From the NCBI RefSeq assembly GCF_002909255.1, contig NZ_PIOB01000004.1:434001-498000 (forward strand): 64,000 nt of DNA, in the 5' to 3' direction. The DNA comes from Arenibacter hampyeongensis (GTDB lineage: Bacteria; Bacteroidota; Bacteroidia; Flavobacteriales; Flavobacteriaceae). The notes below the pieces were generated by a model that had not been told where the DNA came from, did no database searches, and worked only from the letters and a program-made list of their open reading frames with translations. Of this stretch, positions 26,340-35,433 are shown one piece after another; position 1 is the first letter of the stretch; every line of letters begins with the position of its first letter. The translations under genes and the position numbers were made by a program.

Positions 26340-26852
26340 ATGAATCAGATTATTATGTTCATAACCTCGTTAAAAACTAAATTGGAATACCCAATTCAAA
26401 AAAATATGAATACCTACCTTTATAAAAACACCAATGATATGAGCGATAGGTCCCATAGTCTTTTGGAAATTCGTCCTATAATCCCTTCAGCTAAAGTAAC
26501 GGAAAATATGAGCAGCGATGAGAGGTTTCAAAATGTAACCTTGCGTCCGGTGATTAAAATGCAAAATGAATTACTGCTCCTGGTTTTTCAAAATTACATC
26601 ACTAAACATAAAAACAGTTTTTATGATTTGGGGATGCAAAAGCGGCTGTTTTTTATAGAAAATGCAATTCAAAAGGACATTAAGTTCAGAAATTCCTTAA
26701 AGGGAATTATTATAGGACAATTTACCACCGAGGAGTATATATTATACATCCAGAACTCTTCCTCTTTAAATAAACGCATGATGCAAATGGTTGTTGAGCG
26801 ACTTAAAGATCAGGTTCAGTTCTTCGAGAATTCCGCTTTACAACCTGCCTAA
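26340..26852 (+). CDS. Conserved flavobacterial protein of unknown function
   Basis: The frame encodes 170 residues. The internal ATG at 26439 (MSDRSHSLLEIRP) may be the true start, leaving 137. The sequence is mainly helical with no signal peptide; characteristic segments are TLRPVIKMQNELL and AIQKDIKFRNSLKG. I do not recognise a catalytic motif. It is convergent with the DUF2461 gene 4 bp away and monocistronic. It is likely real because of codon usage and length, but nothing can be said of its role. Confidence 0.65.
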   Translation: MNQIIMFITSLKTKLEYPIQKNMNTYLYKNTNDMSDRSHSLLEIRPIIPSAKVTENMSSDERFQNVTLRPVIKMQNELLLLVFQNYITKHKNSFYDLGMQKRLFFIENAIQKDIKFRNSLKGIIIGQFTTEEYILYIQNSSSLNKRMMQMVVERLKDQVQFFENSALQPA

Positions 26853-26856
26853 TTTC

Positions 26857-27546
26857 CTAATCCAGAAGGGATTCTCCATTCAGGTTGGTGGTGAGTATTT
26901 CGCTCATCAGGTCAAAATATGGGCGTATAGCTCGGAAAGATAAGTCTATCTGTGAAATAAAGTCGGGAGCCAATACTTCCTCGTCAGAAAAATTCCGAAC
27001 AAAAATAAATTGCTTTTTTTTGATCAGATCAATGTTGGGGTGTTCCTTATCGAATCCTGAAGGGCCAGTTTTTAATTCATCACCCTGCAATTGTCCCCAT
27101 ATTTTATGAAAGCCTTTCTCATTAATAATTGAACGGAACTCTTTTGTATCTGTTTCAAATTCTTTCCGTATTCTAAATAAGTCCTCTTTATTTGGTTCCC
27201 AAAATCCGGTCGCAATAAAAGTTTCACCGGGCTTTATACGTAAATAGTAACCTCCGCGCAACCTAAGGCCGGAACGGGAAAAGGATCCTGCAAAATGGGG
27301 CTTGTAAGGAGTTTTGTCCTTGGAAAAGCGGACATCCCGGTATATGCGAAACATTTTTAATTTTTCAATATCATCATGGACTTTCAACTTGTTCATAACA
27401 GAGGTATAAAAACTTTTCACTCCGGTTTCGAGCACCTTGAATTCACTTTTGTGCTCAGAGAACCATTCCCTGGAATTGTTTTTTTTTAGATTTTCCAAAA
27501 ATTGAAAAACATCTTTAGTAATTACCTCCTGTTGTATACGACTCAT
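26857..27546 (-). CDS. DUF2461 family protein
   Basis: The 229-residue protein fits the DUF2461 (TIGR02453) family: the N-terminal FLENLKKNNSREWFSEHK, the middle FRIYRDVRFSKDKTPYKPHF and the GGYYLRIKPGE segments are diagnostic. It is a soluble protein of unknown biochemical function, widespread in bacteria and fungi. It is divergent from cysE; the 90-bp gap contains the cysE promoter. Confidence 0.88.
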   Translation of the reverse strand: MSRIQQEVITKDVFQFLENLKKNNSREWFSEHKSEFKVLETGVKSFYTSVMNKLKVHDDIEKLKMFRIYRDVRFSKDKTPYKPHFAGSFSRSGLRLRGGYYLRIKPGETFIATGFWEPNKEDLFRIRKEFETDTKEFRSIINEKGFHKIWGQLQGDELKTGPSGFDKEHPNIDLIKKKQFIFVRNFSDEEVLAPDFISQIDLSFRAIRPYFDLMSEILTTNLNGESLLD

Positions 27547-27587
27547 AAGACATTATCTTTGTGCTAAAGTTAACCAAATTAGCACAA
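27532..27587 (+). promoter_or_regulatory. cysE promoter overlapped by an operator-like inverted repeat
   Basis: TTG (27532-27534), 19-bp spacer, TATCTTTG (27554-27561): a full match to the Bacteroidota promoter consensus. A 9-bp inverted repeat TTGTGCTAA-N11-TTAGCACAA (27559-27567 and 27579-27587) covers the end of the -7 element and the predicted start of transcription. It could be a repressor site or a 5'-UTR hairpin. Confidence 0.65.
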
Positions 27588-27636
27588 GGTGATTTTGAAA
27601 TAAAGGTTAATTTTGAACATATAATTAAAAGTGCAA

Positions 27637-28431
27637 ATGGATAAGGCATCTATAATAAAAAATATCAAGGAGCATAAAAATCAGCCTAACCTCAGGTTTG
27701 AACTAAAGGAAAGAACAGAATTATTTACAAATCGTTTGTTTTATACCCTGTTTGATATAGATACCCCTGTGGACGAGAATCTGGATCTTTTGGAAAAGGA
27801 ATTTGATGCCTTGGTAAATCTGGCTTGTTGGCATGTGGACAAACCTTGCAAAAGGGTTTGGGAAAATTTTGTGGTCCGTTTGCCGGAGATTTTGGAAAAA
27901 TTGAATTTGGATGCCGAGGCTATCGTTAAATGTGATCCCGCTTCCCTTTCCATTGAAGAAGTTTATATGGCCTATCCCGGTTTTTATGCCATTGCCATAT
28001 ACAGGTTGGCCCATGAACTTTATATAGACGGTTTTCCTTTGGTTCCCAGATTAATGACCGAGTATGCCCATAGACAGACAGGGGTTGATATTAATCCAGG
28101 AGCACAAATTGGTAAATCCTTTTTTATAGATCATGCCACCGGTGTGGTCATTGGTGAAACAGCGATAATTAAAGATAATGTAAAAATCTACCAAGGGGTA
28201 ACCTTGGGAGCTTTGTATGTTGCCAAAAAATTACAAAAAATCAAAAGACATCCAACGATTGAAAATAATGTTACCATTTATGCCAATGCCACTATCCTTG
28301 GAGGAGAAACAATTATAGGAGAAAATTCCGTTATTGGAGGCAATGCCTGGATAACAGAATCTGTACCCGCCAATTCCACGGTTTATCATTCTCCAATTAT
28401 TAAAATAAAAACCTCTCCGCATGTCTCATAG
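27637..28431 (+). CDS. cysE: Serine O-acetyltransferase
   Basis: ATG 27637 is preferred over the in-frame GTG six bases earlier. The 264-residue enzyme makes O-acetylserine from serine and acetyl-CoA, the carbon skeleton for cysteine. The N-terminal ~120 residues are the helical SAT domain; then a left-handed β-helix follows with GVDINPGAQIGKSFFIDHATG, IGETAIIKDNVKIYQGVTLG and TIGGNAWITESV-like hexapeptide repeats, including the catalytic His in DHATG. It overlaps cysM by 11 bp, so the pathway's two steps are translationally coupled. Confidence 0.93.
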   Translation: MDKASIIKNIKEHKNQPNLRFELKERTELFTNRLFYTLFDIDTPVDENLDLLEKEFDALVNLACWHVDKPCKRVWENFVVRLPEILEKLNLDAEAIVKCDPASLSIEEVYMAYPGFYAIAIYRLAHELYIDGFPLVPRLMTEYAHRQTGVDINPGAQIGKSFFIDHATGVVIGETAIIKDNVKIYQGVTLGALYVAKKLQKIKRHPTIENNVTIYANATILGGETIIGENSVIGGNAWITESVPANSTVYHSPIIKIKTSPHVS

Positions 28432-29305
28432 TATTTTGGATATTATAGGGAACACTCCCTTGGTAATATCAAAAGTTGTTAATACAAACCCCAATGTTAA
28501 ACTGCTTTTTAAACTGGAGGGCAATAATCCTGGCGGGAGCGTAAAGGACAGAGCCGCATTTAATATGATCAAGGGTGGATTGGAAAGGGGCGATTTTGAC
28601 ACCAACTCCAAGCTAATAGAAGCTACAAGTGGTAATACCGGAATTGCGTTGGCAATGATTGCCGGAATTTACGGATTGGATATTGAATTGGTAATGCCCG
28701 AAAATTCCACCAAGGAAAGAGTTCAGACCATGAAGGCCTACGGTGCCAAAGTAACCCTTACCTCTTCCGAGGTGGGAATTGAAGGGGCCAGGGATTATGC
28801 GGAACTAAAGGTGAAGGAAGAAGGTTATGTAATGATCAACCAATTTTCCAATGATGATAATTGGAAGGCACATTATAAAAGTACCGGACCAGAAATTTGG
28901 AGGGATACCCAAGGGGAGATTACCCATTTTGTATCCTCCATGGGAACCACGGGAACAATTATGGGAACTTCTACCTATTTGAAGGAAAGGAATTCCAATA
29001 TTGAGATCGTTGGGGTTCAACCCGCAGATGAGGCCAAGATTCCAGGTATACGTAAATGGCCTATAGAATATCTCCCGAAAATTTTTAATCCCAAGAAGGT
29101 GGACACCGTTATGGAGGTTACAGAACAGGAAGCTAGGGAAATGGCCAAGCGCTTGGCTAAGGAAGAAGGAATTTTTGCAGGCATGAGCAGTGGTGGTGCT
29201 GCCGCAGCAGCAGTGAAACTAGCCCAAAGTTTGGACAAGGGGGTCATTGTTTCTATTGTGTGCGACCGTGGCGACCGATATCTCTCCTCGGATTTGTTCG
29301 ATTGA
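28421..29305 (+). CDS. cysM: Cysteine synthase B
   Basis: This 294-residue PLP enzyme replaces the acetyl group of O-acetylserine with sulfide (or thiosulfate) to make cysteine. The PLP lysine is Lys42 in GGSVKDRAA; the asparagine-rich substrate loop is SGNTGIALA, and the phosphate-binding loop SSMGTTGTIMG. Length and the short C-terminus fit the CysM branch rather than the longer CysK. It overlaps the end of cysE and is the last gene of this two-gene operon. Confidence 0.93.
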   Translation: MSHSILDIIGNTPLVISKVVNTNPNVKLLFKLEGNNPGGSVKDRAAFNMIKGGLERGDFDTNSKLIEATSGNTGIALAMIAGIYGLDIELVMPENSTKERVQTMKAYGAKVTLTSSEVGIEGARDYAELKVKEEGYVMINQFSNDDNWKAHYKSTGPEIWRDTQGEITHFVSSMGTTGTIMGTSTYLKERNSNIEIVGVQPADEAKIPGIRKWPIEYLPKIFNPKKVDTVMEVTEQEAREMAKRLAKEEGIFAGMSSGGAAAAAVKLAQSLDKGVIVSIVCDRGDRYLSSDLFD

Positions 29306-29327
29306 TTAAAAGCGATTTATCACAGAA

Positions 29328-30422
29328 CTAGAGCCACCTCTTGTTTTTAAAGTAAAATAGCATACCAATAAAGATAACTATCATTAGACCCCACACGTAG
29401 AAATATCCATTGGAATATTTCAATTCGGGGATATTTTCGAAATTCATTCCGTATACGCCAACAATAAAGGTAAGAGGAATAAAGATAGATGCCATAATTG
29501 TAAGTACTTTCATCACCTCGTTCATTTTATTACTCATATTGCTCATATACATTTCCATTAGGCTCATGGACATTTCCCTGAATATATTGAGGCTTTCATT
29601 AATTTCCGTGCAATGATCCATAGTATCCCTGAGAAATATTTTGGTGTCATTGGTAATTAATACATGTTCCGAATCAATTAGTTTATTGATAAGCTCTTTT
29701 ACGGGATAAATATAACGTCTAATTCTAAGTATTTCCTTCTTCAAGTCCTGAATGGCATGGGCAGTTTCAGGACTTGGATTATCGTATATCTCCTCCTCCA
29801 GGTAGTCTATTTTTTGGTTCACATTTTCCAATACTACAAAGTAATTGTCTATTATGGCATCCAGAAGTGCAAAAAATAGGTAGTCGGCGTTTTTGGTTCT
29901 AATTCTCCCGGTTTTCTGCCTTGCCCTTTCTCGAACACTATTAAAAACGTCTTCTTGCATCTCCTGAAATACTAGAACTGTATTTTCCATTAAAACCATG
30001 GCCAAATGTTCTGTCACCAATTCACTGTTATCATCCATGTAAAGCATTTTGAATGAACCAAAAATATAATTGTCGTATTCATCTATTTTTGGCCGTTGAT
30101 GGGTATTAACCACGTCTTCTGTGGTTAACGGATTAAGTAAAAGTGAATTTCCCAAGTTTTCAATGAATTTCTCATCACTTATTCCAATAACATTGATCCA
30201 AGAAGTGGAAAGTGATACTTTGTGTTCTATAATTTTATTGAAGTTGGATGGCTCGTAAACATCAACGGTAGATTCCTTAATGTCCTGCCTATTGTATTCC
30301 ATTATGTTTACAATACTCTTTATACCCCCCCTATTGCCCAAATAGGTGACTGTTCCGGGAGACTTACCAGTCTTAATATGTCTAATGGATTGCCGTTTAT
30401 GTGTTGGTTTCTTTTTGGCCAT
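29328..30422 (-). CDS. corA: Magnesium/cobalt transporter CorA
   Basis: The 364-residue protein has a large cytoplasmic N-terminal domain, a long helix (about 190-290) and two C-terminal transmembrane segments. The CorA signature YGMNFENIPE lies between the two membrane helices, and the C-terminus KNKRWL is basic, as usual. It forms a homopentameric channel for Mg2+. It is convergent with cysM and has no obvious partner genes. Confidence 0.94.
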   Translation of the reverse strand: MAKKKPTHKRQSIRHIKTGKSPGTVTYLGNRGGIKSIVNIMEYNRQDIKESTVDVYEPSNFNKIIEHKVSLSTSWINVIGISDEKFIENLGNSLLLNPLTTEDVVNTHQRPKIDEYDNYIFGSFKMLYMDDNSELVTEHLAMVLMENTVLVFQEMQEDVFNSVRERARQKTGRIRTKNADYLFFALLDAIIDNYFVVLENVNQKIDYLEEEIYDNPSPETAHAIQDLKKEILRIRRYIYPVKELINKLIDSEHVLITNDTKIFLRDTMDHCTEINESLNIFREMSMSLMEMYMSNMSNKMNEVMKVLTIMASIFIPLTFIVGVYGMNFENIPELKYSNGYFYVWGLMIVIFIGMLFYFKNKRWL

Positions 30423-30558
30423 AGGTTGGAATCTTATTTTAATATACTAATTGCAATTTATTCTTAGTACTAATTTATGAAATCCAGCCCTCGAAATACG
30501 GACTTGTCATCATTTTAAGGAATAATTTGACAATTCCTGGCTGATTTTTTCGGATAAT

Positions 30559-31344
30559 CTATTTAAATTTTAGGTCGTTCAGTAATAAACCTGAGCCAGG
30601 GGCAACAAAGGTAAGGACAGTTGTGTTTTCCTTTTTTAAAGACTCTTTAAGGTCCATGGCCGTAAGTTCGCCCTTTCCTACTTGGATCAAAGCGCCCATG
30701 ATCATCCTAATCTGATATCTCATAAAGCCGGCCCCGGTAATATGTAGGGCATAACTGATTTCCGGGAAAAAATTGGCCTCCAAAATATTGTTTCTTTTAA
30801 TCTCACAAGACTCTATGGTTCTAAGCACTTTCGTATTGGGCTGGAGTCGGGCCGTATAGGATGAAAAATCATGGGTCCCAACAAATAGTCGTGCACAGTC
30901 CGTCATTAGTTCCACATTGAGCTCATCAATTATATTTGCCAAAAAGGGAGCACAAAAGGGATGATTTTTTTGTCCAAAAGAAAAAAGATAGACGTATTCC
31001 TTGAACTTACTTTCTTTGATGATATTGAAGTTTTCATTTACTTGGTCTATACTGATGACACGAATATCCGGTGGCAGGTTTGCATTAAATTCATGCATAA
31101 AATCTTTAAGGTCATTCAGAGGTTCCTTATCCAAAAATAATTCGAAGGCTGTGTTTAGGGCAGATACTTTGGCATCTGTCCTACCAGCTCCCAGAATTTT
31201 ATATTTAGCATTGGGCAAAACAAATTTTAAAGTCTTTACCAGCATACCTTCAACAGTTTTTTGATTAGGTTGTTTTTGCCAGCCACTATAACGGAAACCC
31301 AAAAATTGAACATGAATTAAATAGTAAAAACGAGGTGTTTGCAT
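30559..31344 (-). CDS. truA: tRNA pseudouridine(38-40) synthase TruA
   Basis: The 261-residue enzyme converts U38-U40 of tRNA anticodon arms to pseudouridine. The catalytic aspartate is Asp57 in GAGRTDAKVSA. The N-terminal FLGFRYSGWQKQP and the later GAGFMRYQIRMIMG motif are standard. Length is normal. Monocistronic between corA and a membrane-protein gene. Confidence 0.95.
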   Translation of the reverse strand: MQTPRFYYLIHVQFLGFRYSGWQKQPNQKTVEGMLVKTLKFVLPNAKYKILGAGRTDAKVSALNTAFELFLDKEPLNDLKDFMHEFNANLPPDIRVISIDQVNENFNIIKESKFKEYVYLFSFGQKNHPFCAPFLANIIDELNVELMTDCARLFVGTHDFSSYTARLQPNTKVLRTIESCEIKRNNILEANFFPEISYALHITGAGFMRYQIRMIMGALIQVGKGELTAMDLKESLKKENTTVLTFVAPGSGLLLNDLKFK

Positions 31345-31462
31345 TGGGTTTTAATTATTAAGAAATCAAAATGATATAATGCGCTAAAAATGAACATTCA
31401 GTCAATTTGGATTTATTTTTTTGTAATTTGTTGGTAACAATAATAACCTAAACCAACATAAA

Positions 31463-31900
31463 ATGAATGATAAATCTACAGTAAAACCACCAATGTGGTT
31501 TTGGATAGTTTGCGCAATTGCCCTTTTATGGAATTTAATTGGGGTTTTTGCCTACCTCTCAGAGGCTTTTATGAATGATGAAGTTTATGCTTCATTGCCC
31601 GAAGCTCAACAAGGGTTGTATGAGGCACGACCTATTTGGGTAACTGCCGCCTTTGCTATTGCCGTATGGAGTGGCCTACTTGGTTGTATTGCTTTATTGT
31701 TGAAAAAAAAATGGGCCAAGACTGTATTTATACTGTCCCTATTCGGTATTGTACTACAACAACTATATCATTTTTTTCTCAGCAATACTTTTGAAGTGAT
31801 GGGTGCAACAGCCATGTTATTACCAATATTGATCATTGTTTTCGGAGTGGCTCTGGTCTTTTTCACCAATTTGGCGACCAAAAGGAATTGGTTATCCTGA
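31463..31900 (+). CDS. Four-helix membrane protein of unknown function
   Basis: The 145-residue protein has four predicted transmembrane segments (about 11-31, 57-78, 86-105, 113-134). It keeps motifs such as PPMWFW at the N-terminus and EARPIWVTAAFAIAVWSG in the second helix. The short loops and absence of signal peptide suggest a small integral inner-membrane protein. Similar proteins occur in Bacteroidota, but I cannot assign a function. Confidence 0.72.
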   Translation: MNDKSTVKPPMWFWIVCAIALLWNLIGVFAYLSEAFMNDEVYASLPEAQQGLYEARPIWVTAAFAIAVWSGLLGCIALLLKKKWAKTVFILSLFGIVLQQLYHFFLSNTFEVMGATAMLLPILIIVFGVALVFFTNLATKRNWLS

Positions 31901-32162
31901 TTTTTTTATTTTAAGTAATATTTTGATTTTTGGTGTGTACTAATAGTTGGCGCATTATACCCAGTCGGGTCCGATGTTTGATTGGGGCAATTGACTATTT
32001 ATAAAACAAAATGGCACTTATTTCATCGAAGCTTTTTAGCACTTCCTCCCAGCCCAATTTGTTCCATCCAAAATTATTATCTATTCAACGATATTTTTTA
32101 TAGGATGTTAGAATTTTATTGTAATTATGTTGAATATTGTCCTAAATCTTTAATTGTTAATT

Positions 32163-32645
32163 ATGGAAAATTCTGCTAATCGAACGATTCCCCAAATTAA
32201 TATTCTCTTTACTATAGTTACATTGGTATCCCTAATATTTCTCAGCTTCTATAGCATGTACGGCAATACATTAATGTTTAATAGAATGGAGAATTATATT
32301 TTCCCCTGTTTAACCATTATCCACTTTCTATATATCTATGTCCTATGGTTCAAGATTACGGAAAGGGAATATCCGGATATGATTATGAAAAATATAGAAT
32401 ATCTCATGTATGGTATTTTGTTTGTCTATTGCTATGAAATTTCCGAATCTTATTTAATTCTTGGATCCCAAAATGAATTCCAAGACCATGTTATTCCAAG
32501 TTCCTTTATGACTATGGGTATTTTAATCATTTCTTTACAATCATTCTTGGTTTTGCTAACCATTTGGTCCTTTGTTATAAGAAAGCAAAGGGTGGGTAAA
32601 TATGATTTTGATTACTTGAATAATCATTTAGATGCATGGGAATAG
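32163..32645 (+). CDS. Membrane protein of unknown function
   Basis: ATG 32163 is preferred over an in-frame TTG nine bases upstream. The 160-residue protein has four hydrophobic segments (about 13-30, 43-62, 78-95, 110-137) and a charged C-terminus (RKQRVGKYDFDYLNNHL). No motif is recognised. It is convergent with the MoxR ATPase gene 11 bp away. Low complexity is absent and codon use is normal, so it is probably real. Confidence 0.65.
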   Translation: MENSANRTIPQINILFTIVTLVSLIFLSFYSMYGNTLMFNRMENYIFPCLTIIHFLYIYVLWFKITEREYPDMIMKNIEYLMYGILFVYCYEISESYLILGSQNEFQDHVIPSSFMTMGILIISLQSFLVLLTIWSFVIRKQRVGKYDFDYLNNHLDAWE

Positions 32646-32656
32646 AATGTTGAATT

Positions 32657-34126
32657 TTATAACCCTCTTATAAAACTCCCGTAAACATCTTTTATTTGAT
32701 ACCCTGCAGTATAACGTTGCTTGCTCAATTTTTTGTGGGCTACCATTCCCCACAACAGTAATTCTTTTAAGAAATAAGAGTCTTTCTTTTTAAATTCGGG
32801 CTGATGTTCTTTAATGAGTTGTTGTAGCGGAGCTATGCTATCCAGTTTTTCCATATATTCTTTGTCGGAGGCATCGTCCAGCAAATCGAATCCTTCCCCA
32901 TCAAAAAACCAACTTACCAACTCATCATAGGGACCTACGGCATCCTTGCGTTCCAACTTATCTATCTTAGGGAAATAGTTGATAAAGAGCGATTTAACGG
33001 CATCTTCTATCAGTATTTCTGCAACACTACCAGAACCTTCCTGTTCGCCTTCATAAACCAGTTCTATTTTGCCGATTATAGAAGGAATTACCCCCATAAA
33101 GTCACTTAGTCTAACCATGGTCGATTTTTGACCGTTCTTCAACACCCTCCGTTCGGCCGTACTCATTAGGTTTTCATAGGAAGTGATGCTCATCCTGGCA
33201 CTTATACCACTTTTGGAGTCTACATATTCACTTTCCCTGGCTTCCCTGCTTATTTGTTCCAATAGATCTTTAGCCAGATCTGGGACATAAACGACCTCGC
33301 TTTGTCGTTGATCTAATTTAGATTCCTGTTCTGTAATTTTGCGTGCGGTTTCTATGTCCTCCGGATAGTGGGTTAAAATTTGGGACCCGATCCTATCTTT
33401 TAATGGGGTTACTATACTGCCCCTATTGGTATAGTCCTCAGGGTTAGCGGTAAACACAAACTGTAGGTCCAAAGGTAACCTGAGTTTAAACCCCCTTATT
33501 TGTATGTCTCCTTCCTGTAAAATATTAAAAAGGGAAACCTGTATTCTAGCTTGTAAATCAGGCAATTCATTGATTACAAAAATACAACGATTGGCCCTAG
33601 GTATCATTCCAAAATGGATAACCCTGTCATCTGCATAGGACAATTTAAGGTTAGCGGCCTTTATGGGATCTACGTCACCTATTAAATCGGCCACCGTAAC
33701 GTCTGGTGTAGCCAGTTTTTCATAGAACCTTTCACTCCTATGTAACCAGGAAATGGGAGTTAGGTCTCCGTGCTCTTTAATGGTTTCTACGGCAAACCTA
33801 GAAATGGGACTTAGAGGGTCGTCATTTATTTCCGAACCGGAAATAATGGGAATATATTCATCCAGCAAATTTACCATAAGCCTGGCCAGCCGGGTTTTGG
33901 CCTGTCCCCTTAGTCCCAACAGGTTAATATTGTGCCTGGACAAAATGGCTCTTTCCAGCTCAGGGATCACAGAATTTTCATAGCCCCATACACCTGGAAA
34001 GGTAATTTCATCCGATTTTATTTTCTCTATAAGATTTGCCCTTAATTCATCCTTTATCTTTTTGGTTTTATATCCTGCTTTTTTAAGTTCCCCTAGATTT
34101 GTAATTTCCTTGTAATTCAATTTCAT
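32657..34126 (-). CDS. MoxR / magnesium-chelatase-like AAA+ ATPase
   Basis: The 489-residue protein has the AAA+ core of the MoxR/BchI group. Walker A is GLRGQAKT (71-78); Walker B has INELPDL, with Asn before Glu in place of the usual Asp-Glu; sensor 1 is FTANPEDYTNRG. The C-terminal third is helical. MoxR-type ATPases work with VWA-domain partners as chaperones or to insert metals. The VWA gene immediately upstream (87-bp gap) makes this a typical pair. It is not a true Mg-chelatase, as no bacteriochlorophyll genes are nearby. Confidence 0.88.
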   Translation of the reverse strand: MKLNYKEITNLGELKKAGYKTKKIKDELRANLIEKIKSDEITFPGVWGYENSVIPELERAILSRHNINLLGLRGQAKTRLARLMVNLLDEYIPIISGSEINDDPLSPISRFAVETIKEHGDLTPISWLHRSERFYEKLATPDVTVADLIGDVDPIKAANLKLSYADDRVIHFGMIPRANRCIFVINELPDLQARIQVSLFNILQEGDIQIRGFKLRLPLDLQFVFTANPEDYTNRGSIVTPLKDRIGSQILTHYPEDIETARKITEQESKLDQRQSEVVYVPDLAKDLLEQISREARESEYVDSKSGISARMSITSYENLMSTAERRVLKNGQKSTMVRLSDFMGVIPSIIGKIELVYEGEQEGSGSVAEILIEDAVKSLFINYFPKIDKLERKDAVGPYDELVSWFFDGEGFDLLDDASDKEYMEKLDSIAPLQQLIKEHQPEFKKKDSYFLKELLLWGMVAHKKLSKQRYTAGYQIKDVYGSFIRGL

Positions 34127-34213
34127 CTGTGATATTTATATTGGTTAACCGACCAATTTTGGCCAGTGGGCACGGTTCCTAAACAGTTTTTACAAAATTT
34201 CGATTTTCGCTGC

Positions 34214-35356
34214 TTATCCCTTTAATCTTTTTCTTCTGTTTTGTTCATAGTCCTCAAAAATCATTTCTCCCAGTCCATTTAGACCCGTAAAAAATGCCTT
34301 CCCTTTATTTGCCTCCGTAAAATGTCGTACGAATTGGGTTAAATATGGATCTTTGGCAATCATAAAGGTGGTTATAGGAATATGTAGTTTCCTGGCCTGC
34401 CTGGCCATGTTATAACATTTTTCAACAATATAATCATCCAGGCCAACGCTATTTTTGTAGTAGGTGCCATCAGGCAATCTAATACAACTGGGCTTACCAT
34501 CGGTTATCATAAAAATCTGCTTATTCGTATTTCGTTTTCTGCGGAGCATATCCATTGCCAATTGAAGTCCAGCTACAGTATTGGTATGGTAGGGCCCCAC
34601 TTTTAAATAAGGGAGGTCTTTAATTGGAATTGGCCAGGCATCGTTGCCAAAGACCAAAATTTCCAAAGTGTCCTTTGGATAACGCGTTGTAATAAGCTCT
34701 GCCAAAGCCATAGCGACCTTCTTAGCCGGCGTAATACGATCTTCGCCATAGAGGATCATACTATGACTTATATCTATCATTAGTACGGTGCTCATCTGAG
34801 CTTTGAATTGGGTATCCTCAACCACTAAATCCTCTTCGCTTAAATTAAAATTCCCGATGCCGTGATTTATTTGGGCATTCTTTAAACTTTCTGTCATGGA
34901 TATCCTTTCCAGACTGTCGCCAAATCGATATTCCCTAAATTCTCCGGTATGTTCATCTCCCCTACCCGATAGACCGGTTTTATGATTGCCAGAACCACTG
35001 CGTTTAATTTTGCCGAAAATTTGGTTCAGGGCGGCCTGTCTTATAATCCGTTCCATTTTAGCGGTGATGGACAAATCCGCTTTTTGGTCCCCAGTGCCGG
35101 AGCCATCCGTATCTTTAGGCTCTTCCTTAAGAAATCCTTTTGCTTTGAGGTCCTCTATAAAATCATCAATGGTATAATTCTCATCTGTAAGTTCATACTC
35201 CTTGTCCAATTCCCTTAGCCATTCCAAGGCCTCATCCACATCGCCTGAAGTATGTGTAATTAGTTCTTTGAAAATATCAAAAAGTTTTTCGAAAGGAGTT
35301 TGCTCAGGGGCTTTATAATTGGAAAATCGAAACCCTTTTCTTTTATCTATAGCCAT
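34214..35356 (-). CDS. VWA-domain (CoxE/BchD-like) partner of the MoxR ATPase
   Basis: The 380-residue protein has no signal peptide, so it is cytosolic. The first ~170 residues are charged and helical. A VWA domain follows (about 188-360) with MIDAS elements MIDISHSM and ITDGKPS. It resembles CoxE and the C-terminal part of magnesium chelatase subunit D. With the ATPase downstream it would form a remodelling complex in which the VWA domain binds the client. The client is unknown. Confidence 0.85.
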   Translation of the reverse strand: MAIDKRKGFRFSNYKAPEQTPFEKLFDIFKELITHTSGDVDEALEWLRELDKEYELTDENYTIDDFIEDLKAKGFLKEEPKDTDGSGTGDQKADLSITAKMERIIRQAALNQIFGKIKRSGSGNHKTGLSGRGDEHTGEFREYRFGDSLERISMTESLKNAQINHGIGNFNLSEEDLVVEDTQFKAQMSTVLMIDISHSMILYGEDRITPAKKVAMALAELITTRYPKDTLEILVFGNDAWPIPIKDLPYLKVGPYHTNTVAGLQLAMDMLRRKRNTNKQIFMITDGKPSCIRLPDGTYYKNSVGLDDYIVEKCYNMARQARKLHIPITTFMIAKDPYLTQFVRHFTEANKGKAFFTGLNGLGEMIFEDYEQNRRKRLKG

Positions 35357-35433
35357 ACTATAAAATTAATTAATTTGGTCTAGAACATTTCCTTTTTAAT
35401 GAAAACTTAACGGTTTACGTATATTAGTATCGT

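Noticed and set aside
32657-34126. True magnesium chelatase for chlorophyll synthesis
   Set aside because: No other bacteriochlorophyll genes, and the VWA partner fits the wider MoxR family.
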